From NCBI GenBank assembly GCA_029204225.1, contig CM055093.1:30079777-30143776 (forward strand): a stretch of DNA of 64,000 nucleotides, given 5' to 3'. The translations under genes were made by a program, and so were the position numbers. This DNA is from Diphasiastrum complanatum (taxonomy: Eukaryota > Streptophyta > Lycopodiopsida > Lycopodiales > Lycopodiaceae). This document shows positions 12,501 through 30,179 of this stretch, piece after piece. The number at the start of each line of letters is the position of its first letter. Position 1 is the first letter of the stretch. The notes under the pieces are model-generated. The model was not told the origin of the DNA, did no database searches, and saw only the letters and a program-made list of their open reading frames with translations.

Positions 12501-13985
12501 AATTCCCAAAATACCCTTAATGAAAACCAATGGACTCTGTTAGCATTACCATTATAGCAATCACTAACCATCGATCTACAGATCATTCAACCCAAGAAAT
12601 CCCCTTTAGAATCACTGATGTCCCATACCACCAACTTTTCCTCCAAGAATCCTCTGCATCCAGATCTGTTTTGTCCAGAAAGTCAAAAAAGATGATTTGG
12701 CTATCCTATACCCAAATATAGGATCAAATTCACAACCAATTCCAAGAGATAATCCTAATAATTGAAATCTCTCATGCTTCTTTAGTGTTACTCAAAGAAT
12801 ACCATTTCATATTGTACCCAACATGGACAAACATAATGTATCATGCCAATACAATAGAATGTATCCTAACCCAAAAGAAACATAGATTTCAACAAAAACT
12901 GAATATCATACTGTCCTAGATATCCAATATCTATTTCAGATACGGTACAAAGAACTTTAATTCTAACAAGTTAGAACTCTCTTGGTTGTTACTATCATTA
13001 TAGAGAAATACTCTATAACTGAAAAGAATCCAAATTACTATATTCTTGTATGGAACACCTTCTATCTGCATTACTTTTCAAGATCCAAATCCAATTGCAA
13101 AACAGAGATGGTTCCATAAATGGATTATCAGTCTTGCCACTACTTTTTCCTTAGAACCCGTCGAATTCTCGGAATTCTAATTCACACTGGGGAAAGGGAA
13201 TCCAAATTCTCAGAGGCAATCTTCTTAAATAGTTCCCAATTTTATTCTCACTTGCGATTACTTATACTTCAGGAATTGAATGTAATTTAAATAATTGGAT
13301 CATTAAGACTAGCAATCATCTACATATCAGACTTCCACTCTTTTTTCCCCTTCCAAAAATGGTTCAGGTTAACAAAACTCCAAATTTATACTAGGAAAAA
13401 ATTCAATTTGATATCGCTAACTTTAGCACTATCATTCTAACAGTTTTGATTTGTTCATTAAGTGTCGCACGTAATCCCTAGCAAATCTCCTTGTAGACCA
13501 AGCATAAAACTGTTCTACTAGATTTACACTATTCTTGGTCCTTATTGATCCCCAGAACAAAAAATGCTCCTTAATTGACAGATTCACAAAATCTTCAACT
13601 AAAAGTAAAGGTTACATTGACCTTAAAGAACTGACCAATTACATCAGATTAAGATCATTCACTTTGTAAGTCATTTCTGTTTGATCAATAACCAATGAAT
13701 TGGAACAAATCGAAAACGTCCATGGTTTCTTCAAATTTTACGTAAACTGGGATTTTCAATTTTTATTCAATATGGACCTAAACTGTGAAAATCGACCAAA
13801 GATCGGCTTGACAGTTTCACAATTACCATCTCATATTGGAAGGATTTTGAAACATCCAGCATGCATCCTACATGACATGCAGTGATTTAAAAAAAAAATC
13901 AATTTTTACGTAAATTGCCAAGAAACAGGGAAATTAGCACTGGGATTCACAAAATCAGTTCAAAATGGACCAACAATGAAAATCG
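9597..13985 (-). pseudogene. Ty3/gypsy (chromovirus-like) pol, heavily decayed
   Basis: The end nearest the LTR reads EDNDSWEEFKAYKLGFP and then a purine tract, matching the end of gypsy polyproteins that finish with a chromodomain. Upstream, VWSTAHPVYYVNL and HLEDLSLNVSLDPE fit the linker and chromodomain region. The rest has no frame longer than about 60 codons. A piece near 11,590-11,700 resembles 31,985-32,090 on the plus strand, and one near 12,560-12,640 resembles 3,520-3,600, so the family is present at least four times. Only the part up to 10,886 is shared with the right arm. Confidence 0.6.
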
Positions 13986-13989
13986 ATTT

Positions 13990-14520
13990 TCTCATTAGCC
14001 AAAATCTCTTGCAAATCCATAATGCTTGGCAAAGTCTTTTGAATAGCAAATCTTTGAACAAGATTAGCATGATCATCCAACAAGCCATTAAGGATAACTT
14101 GAACAAGTTCTCCTTCCTTAATGCTCTCATCAATACATGCTAGCTCATCATTAAATGCTTTAACTCTCAATATAAACACATGAGCACTCTCTTCCTTCTT
14201 TTGAAAACTTTGAAAGATTTGTCTTCTAAGAGTCAGCACTCTAGATGTGGAAGCTTCTTCAAATCTTTCCAAGCCTCAAAAGATGATGTGCAATTACCAA
14301 CTTCCTTGAGAAGCTCATTGGTAACATTATCTTAACTATTTGTAGACCTCTTTTAGCTCTCTTGTCATACCTCACCTGATCTTGAGTTGCTTGAGGCCTC
14401 TCCTCCACACCTGCAACAATCTCCATCAACTCATTCATCTCCAATAAGGACTCCATCCTCACCTTCCAAGTAGAATAGTTGATTGAGGTAAGCCTATCAT
14501 TGCTCTCCAACATAAAGCCT
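13990..14520 (-). pseudogene. Copia gag (UBN2-like), broken
   Basis: The frame starts near 14,513 with SNDRLTSINYSTWKVRMESL, the typical N-terminus of plant copia gag. It continues in another frame with RRQIFQSFQKKEESAHVF and ANLVQRFAIQKTLPSIMDLQ. A frameshift around 14,265 and a cut at about 13,990, where gypsy sequence takes over, leave no zinc knuckle, protease or pol. It belongs to the LTR at 15,022-15,761, with the leader between them. Confidence 0.8.
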
Positions 14521-15009
14521 CAACTTTTAGCCATGTTGAAGTGACATGATATTCTCCTTTCAACCTGTTCCAATTGACAACAAATGTATTAAAAAATAAA
14601 TCACAAAGATATGGAAACTCTTAATTTTCTTCTAGCACTATAACTAGCAAATCACACTCTATTAAAGTCCAGCAACTTCAAAAAATAGAGATCCAATCAA
14701 AATTAGGGTTTTGACCAAATCACAAAACATTGAATCTTTTAATTTCTGCATGCAATTGCCTAAAACTTGATATATGCTCTTGTAACCTCTAATGAAACCT
14801 TCCTAATGCATCAAAAATCACCCAAGTCCCCATAAGCCACGTGTGAAATCAAAATTCCTCAAGTTCATAAACCTAATGGCGCTACAAAAGATCCAATCTA
14901 TATATGCAAAAATGCTGACTTTTAGAAATCAATCTAGCATGCTCTAGAATTGGTATCTCCTCCAAATCTTTGCTAAATTTGGATGCTCCTTTCATAACCC
15001 AAAACACAA

Positions 15010-15021
15010 GCTCTGATACCA
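15010..15021 (-). promoter_or_regulatory. Primer-binding site (tRNA-iMet type)
   Basis: On the minus strand the sequence is TGGTATCAGAGC, directly next to the CA end of the LTR at 15,022. It is complementary to the 3' end of plant initiator methionine tRNA, the usual primer for first-strand synthesis in Ty1/copia elements. Confidence 0.9.
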
Positions 15022-15761
<740 letters not shown>

Positions 15762-16163
15762 CATGATAGCTTGCTCCTAAACAGCTGGATTCCACCAAGG
15801 ATCCTAGTACAACAAAAAATCATCTCAATAGTATAGTGAAAAAAAACAAAAGTTATTAACTAAAGTTACCTGTCCATTTAAGACTCAGTACAAATTGATT
15901 TAATTTTTTCTTCAAGTTACAATCAAGGTACTGCAAAATGATTCCAATATTCAGAAAATGTAGCCAAGAAATTCATAAATGACTACTTTTTACAAATAAA
16001 AATAGGGCATTCAATTTATTTTAGTGCAAACAATTTAAAGAAGTTTTGAACATTAACTAAATTTTGGGACTAACCAAACTACATGCCCTAAATAAAGCAT
16101 AATCATTCCAAAGTACTCACCAAAAGAAAAGCATTTAAGCAGCCACAAGGTTTAAGCATGCAT
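15762..16163. other. Spacer between two same-family LTRs
   Basis: About 400 bp with no open frame or recognisable motif separate the 5' LTR on one side from the 3' LTR on the other. It could be original host sequence or the remains of a further insertion. Confidence 0.5.
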
Positions 16164-17554
<1,391 letters not shown>

Positions 17555-17571
17555 TCTAATCTCTATCTCAT

Positions 17572-18190
17572 TGCTACTCTCTTCTTGCAATATTTTGATT
17601 GATAAGATCAATGCTTCTATTTTGAAGGTTTTTTTTTACTCTCTCCAATTATTCGCCATCCGAGTAGCATATGAGGCCTCAAATTTGTGGCCAATAAAAG
17701 GTATTAAGGAGGTCGAAATGGTTGTTAAAATTTGTGGATCTGTTAATTACAACATACCAATGCTGGTTCTGATGTTTGTTCCAATGTATACATAACAATT
17801 TCTCTTGTCTTATATCTATTTTTCTATAGATCTATGTTTTTTTTAGTAGATCTATTTTTTTTAGATTTTTTTAGACCTAATTGCTAGTCTCTTATTTCTA
17901 GCATTTTAATTGAAATGATCAATCTATCTGTTTTGCATGTTGTTTTACTCTCTCTATTCATTTACCATCCAAGCAAACCAAGCAGCTTCCGAAGCACAGA
18001 ATTTACAGTTGATAAGGTACTTAGAAAGTTGAAATTGCCATTAGAATTTGCAAATCTGTTCACAATAGTATACCAACGCTAATTTTAGTGGTTGTTTTGA
18101 TGCACACAAAGTGATTTTTCTAGCATTCGTTCTGTACTCTATAGATTTGTACTTGATCCATTCAGGTCTGTTTTTCAAATTTTAGTTCTG
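17572..18190. repeat. Diverged tandem dimer, ~310-bp unit
   Basis: The segment starting tgctactctcttcttgcaat at 17,572 is echoed by tgctagtctcttatttctag at 17,882. Similarity continues through a T-rich stretch (tactctctc), a ccatcc word and further matching blocks. The two units are clearly old copies of each other. They sit entirely between two inverted compound microsatellites. I do not recognise the unit. Confidence 0.7.
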
Positions 18191-18301
18191 ATTTTTCATT
18201 CTCCAAGAAAATTGTCCAATCTTTGATGTACCTTTTAAGTACTTGGCATTTTGTAAATCTTGAAATTTTGTGAGATTTATGAGTGATTTCATGAATTATG
18301 G

Positions 18302-21194
<2,893 letters not shown>

Positions 21195-21343
21195 CATTCT
21201 GCCCTAAAAAAAATTTGTATTTTTGTCCCCTCAAAACAATCCTTGGTAAAATTCTCTATATGATCTTCAAAATAACCCTTGGAATAACTCTTTTGTGAGC
21301 AAGCCAATCACCTTGGCCTGATGGATAATTTGAGGGATCTCAA

Positions 21344-21587
21344 ACTTAGAATTTACTTCGAATAGGAACACAGATCATGCTACATAGTAACACAGATAGA
21401 AACGCTCTCTCCACACCAAGCTCACGTAGCAACTATATTTCTCAAAACCAAAATACAATGTACATATAGTTCTTCACTATGACAATCCATGCATGACCCA
21501 AGTTGCCATTGACAGGACGTGTGTCCCGTCGATTCGCCTCGTGGTGAGGCCAATTGATTCTTATCCATTGATAGGACCCATAGTAAA
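21344..21587 (-). mobile_element. 3' LTR of the 21-26 kb copia
   Basis: On the minus strand this segment follows a purine tract (taagggagagatt) and matches the 5' LTR at 26,233-26,480 over at least 220 bp, ending with aaattctaagt in both. The two LTRs differ at many positions, so the insertion is old. The exact first base is unclear because no neat TG start is shared. Confidence 0.75.
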
Positions 21588-21642
21588 TCTCTCCCTTAAA
21601 GTAGAGTCTACTTTTTATACGGTCATATACATAGCATCAAAG

Positions 21643-22150
21643 TTAACAAACTTTAAGTATAGAAAGCTTTGATCTAAACTTATCAAATTTTTCTCTAATG
21701 AGTGGCTTAGTGAAAATGTTCGCTAGTTGCTCATATGCACTACAATGAACAACATTAATTTCACAACTCAGTAGCCTCTCATGTATAAAGTGATACTGAA
21801 TCTTGATGTGTTTGGTTCTTGCATGGAACACTAGATTCTTTGCTAGCTGAATGCCACTATGATTGTTGCTATGTATAGTCATGGGATTTTCTTGTTTCAT
21901 GCCAACTTCATTCAAGATTTTTCGCAATCATATAGCTTTATGTGTTGTACTACACATTGCCTTATACTCTGCTTCTGTTGTGGATAGAGCAACTGTACTT
22001 TGCTTCTTACTAGACCAGGAAAAGCAACTATCACAAAGCTGGAATACATACCCTGTGGTGGATCTACGATCATCATAGTCACCTCCCCAATCCGCATCCA
22101 CATAGCCACATAACTAAACCCTCATGCTTCATGTATACCAAGCCATAATC
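21643..22150 (-). pseudogene. Copia RNase H, broken
   Basis: Motifs on the minus strand include [17 protein letters not shown] near 22,080, [28 protein letters not shown] and ANIFTKPLIREKF, the usual signature of copia RNase H, which removes the RNA template during reverse transcription. A stop after about 21,930 and frame shifts between segments disable it. Confidence 0.85.
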
Positions 22151-23030
22151 TGAAGTGCCTTTGACATAACGCAAAATGCGTTTGGCTGCCTTCCAATGCG
22201 TTTGCATAGGTGCTGCCATAAACTGACTTACAATCCCTACTAACTACCTATACAACATAACATCAAATGGTTGTGATTCATCAAGCTTAGAAATCTTTTT
22301 ACCTAGCTCAATAAAAGTGTTCACTGGCTTGCAATCCTGCAATCTGAACCTGTGCAACAACTCTCTGACATACTTCACCTCTGTTAGACCCACCTCGTGT
22401 CCTTTTTACCACACCTACACTCCAAGGCAATAATGCATTAGGCTAAGATCTGTCAAACATAAAGAGCAACCAAAGAAACCATACCATCAAAGCATAAGAC
22501 ATTAAGATGTGAATCAGAGTGTGTTCTCACCATCCCCTTAGAATGAAAGTAGCATCAATCCTGCTATACCATGCATGTGGTCATGTTTAAGATCGTAAAG
22601 TGCTTTTTTCAAGCGACATACTTTATTCTCCTATCCTTTCACTACAAAGCCTTCAGATTGATGAGCTAACTCACTATTCAGAAAATCAAATGTCACATCC
22701 ATCTGATACAAAGGTCGACCAAAATGTGAAGCTAAAGCAACAAGTAGACGTAGAGTATTCCACTTACATACTAACGCAAATGTCTCCTCATAGTCAATGC
22801 CTTTACTTTGTGCATAACCTTTGATCACCAATCTTGCTTTGTGCTTTGCTATACTTCCATCTGCATGGTACTTAGTCCTGTATACCCATTTACAACCAAT
22901 GGGTTTCTTGCCAACTAGTTGTTCCACTAAGTCCCATGTGCTATGTTTAGCAATTGACTCCATCTCCTCTCCCATGGCCATGACCCAAATGTCATCATTC
23001 GCTTTACCATAAGTCAAACATTCTTTGCTT
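22151..23030 (-). pseudogene. Copia reverse transcriptase, broken
   Basis: The upstream half is recognisable (KKPIGCKWVYRTKYHADGS, KARLVIKGYAQSKGIDYEET, LYQMDVTFDFLN). The part that should contain the YVDD catalytic motif, about 22,380-22,630, is scrambled by indels and no intact motif is visible. The equivalent upstream part is also present at 48,932-49,250. Confidence 0.8.
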
Positions 23031-23101
23031 TGAATAATGCTAGATAAGAGAGTATAATTTGCTTCATACCTTTCAGGTTGTGTCTTCTCTCTTGTTGATG
23101 T

Positions 23102-24250
23102 TCATAGCTCTCCCTGGCTAGGTGATCCTGGAAAATCATCCATGTCACGACTCTCCATCAATCTCTCAAACCACTTAGGGAGCTTCCTATCAGGTGAACG
23201 GCTTCCTGGTGAAAATGTATCCCACGGTACATCTTTCTCCTTGCGTTTGTCACCTACAACTTCAATCCTTTTTGCAGCAAAAGGTCTATTTCTACGTCTG
23301 CAACCCATGTCTTGAGGTTGAGTAGTTGTATCATGAGGTGTATCCTCATGTCTATCACTAGGAAAGTCAATAAATGGATCATCATCGGGAGGTATCCTCA
23401 CTGTACCATCTTTCCCAGTATAAGTATCCATCTTCTCAGTATTCTCATCATCATACATCTTAGATTCATCAAAGATAACATCACGGCTTACATGTATTTT
23501 GTTCTCCACTGGATCAAAACATCGATAGCCCTTCACACAATCATCATATCCTAGGAATATGCACTTGGTAGCTTTTACATCAAGCTTACGTCTTTCTTCC
23601 TTAGGAATGTGTACAAAGGCCTTACATCCAAAGATTCACAAGTGATTCACCTTTGGCGTCTTCTTTGTAAATGCCTTCTCAGGTGTTATCTTTGGTATGG
23701 CAATGGTAGGACTTCTATTTTGAAGATAGACTGCCGTACTGCATGCTTCTAACCAAAAATCTGTTGGTAGCTTCATCTCAACTAGCATAGATCTGGCACT
23801 TTCCACAATCGTATGATTCTTGTGCTCAACTACACCATGGAGTTCAGGAATATGAGCTTGCGTAAATTGTCTTTTGATCCCACATTGATCACAAATATCA
23901 TTGAAGTCAGTAGACTTGTACTCGCTTCTACTATCTGATCTTAGAACTTTGACCTTCCTACCTGTTTAATTTTCAACCAATGCTTTGAAGCTCTTGAAAG
24001 TCGAAAAAGCATCCGATTTCTTCTTTAAGAAGTAAATCCACGTCTTACGTGACATATCATCTATGAATGTCATGAAATAAAAAGTTCCACCCATGGACAT
24101 AGTCCTCATAGGCTCGCATAGACCTGTGTGAATCAAGTCCAAGATGTTCTTCGCCCTTGCAACACCACCTTTGTTGAATTTCTCTCGATGCTACTTCCCA
24201 TACACACATGATTCACCATTGTCTTCAAGTGGTCTTCCATCATAGGCAAT
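23102..24250 (-). pseudogene. Copia integrase with pre-integrase region, broken
   Basis: Pre-integrase sequence GLGHLNLGSLSLMRKLEMV is near 24,300, continuous with the integrase. Core motifs FIDDMSRK, a SEYKSTDF segment and GVVEHKN are visible between about 23,800 and 24,100, and IFGCKAFVHIPKEERRKLD plus HVSRDVIFDE mark the C-terminal side. The first catalytic aspartate region reads HTGLCEP where HSDLCGP is usual, so a key residue appears lost, and several stops interrupt the frame. Confidence 0.8.
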
Positions 24251-24488
24251 CCTCTCACCATTTCCAGTTTCCTCATCAAGCTAAGGCTTCCTAGGTTCAA
24301 ATGACCAAGCCCTCGCTGCTTAGACTTCTTCTTGCCCTTGCCTTTGCCTTGTTTTTGGCATGTTGCAAGTCCTTGATCGATAGTATTTTGACGTCTAGCT
24401 TTCACCATTTTTCGTCGTTGCTCCTCCTGCTTCAAGATTCCTATGAGCTTGGCAATCTTTCTTTTGATGTTATCCCACTCACAAACAT

Positions 24489-24975
24489 CTAATAAGATTC
24501 TGCAATGCCGCACAATGAATTGTGCACTAGATCAACATCCCTTATGCGCTCACCAATAGAATGCAGTTCATCCCTCATTGTCTTGATTCTGGTCATGTAC
24601 GTTTGAATGTGCTCTCCTTGCTCCATTCGGGCACGGGCACTATTCAACTTTGACTTCAAAAACATAAGCCTTGATGGATTTGACATCTTGAACTGCTCCT
24701 TTAGCACATCCCATGCCTGTCTAGGTGTAATGGCATCACTTATGTGGGCAATGATGTGGTCTTTCACTGACAAGTTGATGAAGGTCAAAGCTCTCCTCGC
24801 CTTCTTGTCGAATACTTTAATGTCCGCTTCATTTGGCGGTCTTCTCTCATCACCTGTAACGACAACTCACAATTCCTTCTCTATCAGGTGTTTTTTATTT
24901 TGAATTTTCACACCGCATAGTTGGAAATCTCATCCAATTTGCTATTTTCGCTAAAAATAGACTCTCCCATGTTTG
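24489..24975 (-). pseudogene. Copia gag (UBN2-like), broken
   Basis: The start MANMGESIFSENSKLDEISN lies near 24,973. DAITPRQAWDVLKEQFKMSN, RLMFLKSKLNSARARMEQG and TYMTRIKTMRDELHSIGE follow, typical of the copia UBN2 gag fold. Indels and a stop near 24,900 separate the first 25 codons from the rest. No CCHC knuckle follows. Confidence 0.8.
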
Positions 24976-26220
24976 CCATCTCAAAACTGCCTAAAACTAC
25001 AACCGTAGGCTATAAGCTGTATGCCGAGGCCAACTCTGATGTTAGAAGTTGAAAATAATGACCTGTAATTTTTTGCTTACTAGGCCACCCGCCACTTTTT
25101 CGCCAAATTAAAAGCCAAATCGACGTCGCCTTCCGAAATGCTTGTTGTCACCAACTCCCAACTACGTGCCCAATGGAATGGTGAAATCACTTTTGCGTGC
25201 TCCAAATACTTTGTTTGCTGCAATCACTATGTTTTGACGTACCGTACTTGTAGGTATAGTCCGGGTGCCCTTCGTTTGGAGTCCGTAGCCCTTCATTTGG
25301 GTCAAAACGGACAAAAGACTAGAAAATAAGGACTTTTTGAACTTTTGAACTGTTTCTTCACCTTGAAAAAACTTCACCTTTCACATATGAAAGTTCCCAG
25401 CTTCCAAGAAGTTGAATGGTCAAATGCCCTTCAAGCCCCTTCCATTGAAGTTTTAAATGTATTTGAACCAATCCAATGGCTAACACAAATCCAATGATTC
25501 AGATCACTTTCCAATGACAAAATCTTCATCGTTGACAAAGGAGGGTCCCAAATCAATGGTGTATAACCATTTTACACCTTGAACTCTCCTCCTGCGACCA
25601 CCACACACTAAGAAACACTAAGTGTCTTCAATTGCGGGCTGCGCACGACGTCCTCCACCACACCCCCCCCCCCTCTCTCTTTGGCTTGGACCTATGGTGG
25701 AAGGCTTTATCTTCAGGATGAAAACCTGATCCAGCGCGTTGTGCTGCCTGCGGCTGTCCACCGCCCTTTGTCTACTGATCAATCTCCCCAAGGCGCCCTC
25801 CACTGGCCCTTTACAGGTCTGAAAACAGACTTCTGTAAAGAGAAAAGTGTAACACCTAGCAGCCTTTATATAGTTCTCTAATTGGCCAATCCTCTTTTTC
25901 TGAGGTCGCCCTACTGCTGGGAATCCACTGCTTTAAATCATTCTCAAAATGGTATCCGTTTGGATGCACACTGATTGCAAACGCCAAGTAGCCTTTTTAC
26001 GAAATTTTTAGAATTCCGCCTCTTCGCTTTTTAGATTCAACTGACAAGTCTTGTCTCTGAATCCTCTCACTGTTTCAAGCCTTAGCAAGCCTCTGTATGC
26101 TAGAAGCTGTGCACCAGTGCTTCACTTTCCGCCTTCAACCCGTCGTCGAACTCTCAAAAGATCTTCTCCAGAAGCTCTCTTCAATGGCGACACTGTACTG
26201 TTGTATACACTCCCTATACA
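24976..26220 (-). other. Untranslated leader of the 21-26 kb copia
   Basis: About 1.2 kb lie between the primer site and gag. It is noticeably richer in GC than the pol region and includes a C-run near 25,664 (cacccccccccc). No open frame resembles a known family. It probably held packaging and translation signals. Confidence 0.55.
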
Positions 26221-26232
26221 GCTCTGATACCA
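26221..26232 (-). promoter_or_regulatory. Primer-binding site (tRNA-iMet type)
   Basis: The minus strand reads TGGTATCAGAGC immediately after the LTR end (aaattctaagt). It matches the initiator methionine tRNA primer used by Ty1/copia elements. Confidence 0.9.
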
Positions 26233-26480
26233 ACTTAGAATTTGCTTCAAACAAGAACACAAATCATGCTACACAGTAACACAGACATAAAAGCACTCTC
26301 CACACCAAGCTCACGTAGCAACTGTATTTCTCAAAACCAAAATACACAGTACATATAGTTTTTCACTATGGCAACCCATGCATGACCCAGGTTGTCGTTG
26401 ATAGGATGCGTGTCTCGTCGACTCGCCTCGTGGCGAGGCCAACTGATCCTTGAAAATACCCTGATTCTCCTTGGGGCCCG
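26233..26480 (-). mobile_element. 5' LTR of the 21-26 kb copia
   Basis: Aligned with the segment at 21,344-21,587, with shared blocks such as cacaccaagctcacgtagca and gaggccaa. Similarity fades near 26,453-26,480. No target-site duplication could be confirmed. Confidence 0.75.
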
Positions 26481-27079
26481 ATGCAAATTTTGGGGGTCTA
26501 TTATTGAGGGACAAACCATTGGATATACCGGCATAAAAAGGCCTTTTTATTTTTATTTTTTCCTTCAAAAAATCCTCGGTATTATGGTTGAAAATGTTCC
26601 TACGTGATGTAGTATACATTCTCTCTTCACTATAGCTACTATATAAATATTATAGTTTTTCTTCTTGCAATTGGGGCAATCTTACATGGCAAGGCTATCG
26701 CTAACAGGACTTGGTCCTGACACTTATGCCCTTACATGGCATGTACCTAACATACTGAAATGATGACAAGGACGTGTGTACATTGTCAAAAAAGGAAATT
26801 ATTGTACTAACATATTTCTATTATCATAGTAGATTTGAGCTTTCAATTCCATCACTTGTGACTTCATGTACTTGCATCTGACCATGAGTTATGCTCCATA
26901 AATGAGAATTGGGTTGTTTTCCTTAGGTAGTAAGAATAAGATTTACGTCTCCCATTATAATTAAGTGTTTATGATGGTAGCTATGACCTAGACTTAAATC
27001 CCAACATGTGACTACTCTACATTGGCTTTGGCCCCCATAGAATCTAAACATAAGGTGAATAGTTGTAGTGTACTAACCT
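26481..27079. other. No supported gene
   Basis: AT-rich spacer between the copia 5' LTR and the start of the direct duplication. A TATA-like string (actatataaatatta) lies near 26,640. Nothing else stands out. Confidence 0.5.
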
Positions 27080-29739
27080 ACTTTGTGCCTGCAAGACAAG
27101 GTGATTCTAAAATAGTGATAATTTAAAATATTAGAAAGAAACTCTTCACAATTATAACCTACAATAGAGGAAGAAATGTTAAAACCGTGATTTTATTAAA
27201 TAAGGATAAAAAAACTCATCGTGCAAACGGGTGAAATATGAAATGTGAATGTCATAAAAAGAAAACTTAGCTAATAGAGCATCAAACTAGTTACTCATAC
27301 CTACAGGCAGTATGCTACTGCCTGATGTAATTCACTAGCTAAAATGGAGACACATCAATCAAGCTGAGGTGCTCTTTCTTGTTACAGTAGCTATAAATCT
27401 TATATGGTTAGAGTAGCTGCACGTAGCTTGCTGCTGCTGCTGCGGCTACTCTAGTGGTTCTGACAGTCTACGTTCTCTTCATCGGTTATCAGATCGATTA
27501 TGACTTATCTTAGTACGACTTTAAATCCCCTTATGGGCTTATCTTTTTCGCCAGCAGACCACAGCAGACCACTGGAGACAGACAAACACTGTTCGGGAAC
27601 CTTTTTTGAGGTTTCCCTCCAAAAACCGATATGTGAAAAAGTTTTTCGTCGTTTATTGAGTGACAAACTCTTACTTGCTAGTTTTCCTTATAGAATCCAA
27701 GATTCATAACATAAAAAATTCCTTACAATTTTTGCCATGTCGATTTTTAAGAAAAGATGCCACTTCCATTCTTGAACTAAACACTACCTGAGTCTGGAGT
27801 CTGGACTTTTGCTAGTCGTCGTACATTGTACACTGATTGTACTATAGCGAGTGCGCAACGTCAAGGAATGATTACGGGTTGAATCGGATAGATTCATAGT
27901 AATCTTAATGAATTAGCTTATAAGTTTATAGAACCCCTAATCTAGTCTTTAAGTTAAGATTTATAGTTATCGACGCCGCTACACTACTGACGCCAAGTCG
28001 GCGTTATATAATTACAAAGTCATTTCATGTGTAATCCTAGATAGATGATGAATCTATCTATTCATGATGAACAGTCAACACTCAATGATGGATGACAATT
28101 TACTGTTGATTGGTGCCACGTCCCATCTGGACAGTGGACATCCTTCTGTTTTTACAAAATACCAATTATCCTCTTTGCTGTTGAACTTACAATGTGATAT
28201 TTCAGTAAATAGTTACTATTTGCTCTAGTCTATGCACACAGTCCACATCATGTTGTATTTATTGAAGGAAATTTGCCAGTGGTCACTGATTGAGAATTTA
28301 GCACCTTTCATGAAAAGATCTTATATCTGGTTTTAAGATTGTGAATTGGGTTGCTTTTTCCTTGGAAATTCTCTTAGCCAGCACTGATTAAATATTCAGG
28401 TAGCATATTTATGTCGAATATGTAGACTTTACAGTCAGTTAACAAAATCAAGCCAAGAAGAAGCCCAACCTCCCAACTTCCAAGGCTTTAAACTTCAGAT
28501 CATTTACACTCCCAGCCTGCGCTGGAGCAATTCCAAACCTTGAGCCGTATGCAACTTGAGGAGTCAGGACTTGCTTGAAGTTTTTTAACTTTCTGAGTGC
28601 TAGAAGCCACTTGTGTCAAAGTATTTAAAAGATATGGAATATGTGTCTCGGCGTAATTTAATTGGACTCCTATGTATGTTCACGTCAGATTCAAGCTATC
28701 AAATTGGCAGTTGCTCTCATTGTTGTTAAAAAACTAAAAGTATTGCAGGCCAATTGTCGAAAGTGACAGTTCATCAGGTCATCTATTAGTTTCAAACTTT
28801 GCAGGTATCCTATTTATAATATTTCAGTTAATTTCCGTTAAGAATTTCACAGGTACAGGCTTTATTATACGTGTTTTAGCGCTTTCATTCTGTATTTGTA
28901 GGTGTTTGATGAGGCAGGGTAGAAATTTTCTAAAGGGCACTGATTCCTGGTAGCTATTAACAATAGTATAAGCTTCAAGTTGGTATAGAGTGATCCAAAC
29001 ATCAAACAAACAGGTTTGATTTGGGAATCCATATGAAGCAGCCCAGTTTGATGGCTGAGGTGATAATCCAAGGCTGGCCTTTCTTGGCACAAACAGGAGC
29101 CTACTTCAGTTTATGACAGCTTCATGTAGGCTGCCAATTGTATACCAGAAACAATAACCATCTTTCCTTTTCATGCAACCATTAGCTTTCTTGACTTGAT
29201 ACATTTCAGATGTAATCGATTAGTTGTGGATTCTACTATGCAGCAACTACATTCCTGATGTATCATCAGTCCACTTTCTGAATAAATTTCTTGAATTTCA
29301 CTACGTTTTTTTGCTTTCTTGGAATATGTCTCTGTGTTGTCTTTCTAATTATGTTGCACAGCACTAGCTTTCCAACACTGCATGATGACGAGGTCCTTAA
29401 TTAGACCTCTGACCAAACTTCGTACATGGTTCAGGGAGGTTGTCATAGTCAATTATCACTCAAGCTCCATAGCCCAGACATCCAGACCACCATAATGATC
29501 ACTATGAACAAAGACTCAGTGCTTACGTAGTTATATTGCCTAGCCTTACAAGCCTTCCTGGCACCAATAGATTCTCGACTTTCAACTCTCAACCTTTGGA
29601 AATGAGACTTGACCTTGTAATCCATAACAAAGACTTGTCACATACATGAGGCTGCATGAAAAATCATTCAGGTCGCTTCAGGCTGTAGTACAAATATCAA
29701 TATTTCATTTCCAAAAGATCCTCTCATCGTCACGATTCA

Positions 29740-29790
29740 CAAGTCCTCCTTCAGCTTATGGCCGGCCACCCACACCACCCGGAGTCTCGA
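29740..29790 (+). other. Conserved coding-like stretch in duplication copy 1
   Basis: The plus strand reads SPPSAYGRPPTPPG. The matching part of copy 2 near 63,130-63,170 reads SPASAYGRPPTPPT, with a silent change in one serine codon. This is the best conserved and most GC-rich patch of the duplication. It might be a piece of an exon, but the frames diverge right after it and I do not recognise the protein. Confidence 0.25.
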
Positions 29791-30179
29791 CACTACCAAA
29801 GTCGAAAGAGCATCTGTCAGCAGTAGTACTGAGTTTTAACATCGCGCGAGCTACGGCACCAAAAGCTGCAAGCATTACGTATTATCTTGTCCGCCAGAAT
29901 GCATTGCCATGAATCATGATAGCTGTGTCGGCACAACATCCAGGTTGCGAATGTGACAGCCATGCTCTGATATGTAGAAGCTAAATTCCAAGAATCAAAA
30001 TCGAAATAGAAGGATCTGGCACCTGGCACCATTTCTGCCAAAAGGCACAGAATATTCCGTTATTACATAGTAGCTAGAATAAAACTACATCTCAGTACAT
30101 ATCCAATTGGACCAATACGCAATTCCTCTGATACTTATATTCTCTTCAAGCTTGGTCTGTAGTCTGCGTCGACTCTGCG

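Larger units (their letters stand above)
21344..26480 (-). mobile_element. Near full-length degenerate Ty1/copia element
   Basis: Reading on the minus strand the order is 5' LTR, tRNA-iMet primer site, leader, gag, pre-integrase, integrase, reverse transcriptase, RNase H, purine tract and 3' LTR. The order integrase before reverse transcriptase places it in Ty1/copia. The zinc knuckle and protease are missing between gag and the pre-integrase part. Every coding part carries stops or frameshifts, so the element cannot move by itself. A partial relative lies at 48,932-50,290. Confidence 0.85.

Noticed and set aside
24301-24903. Plus-strand frames at 24,301-24,492 and 24,607-24,903
   Set aside because: Antisense shadows of the minus-strand copia gag and pre-integrase region.
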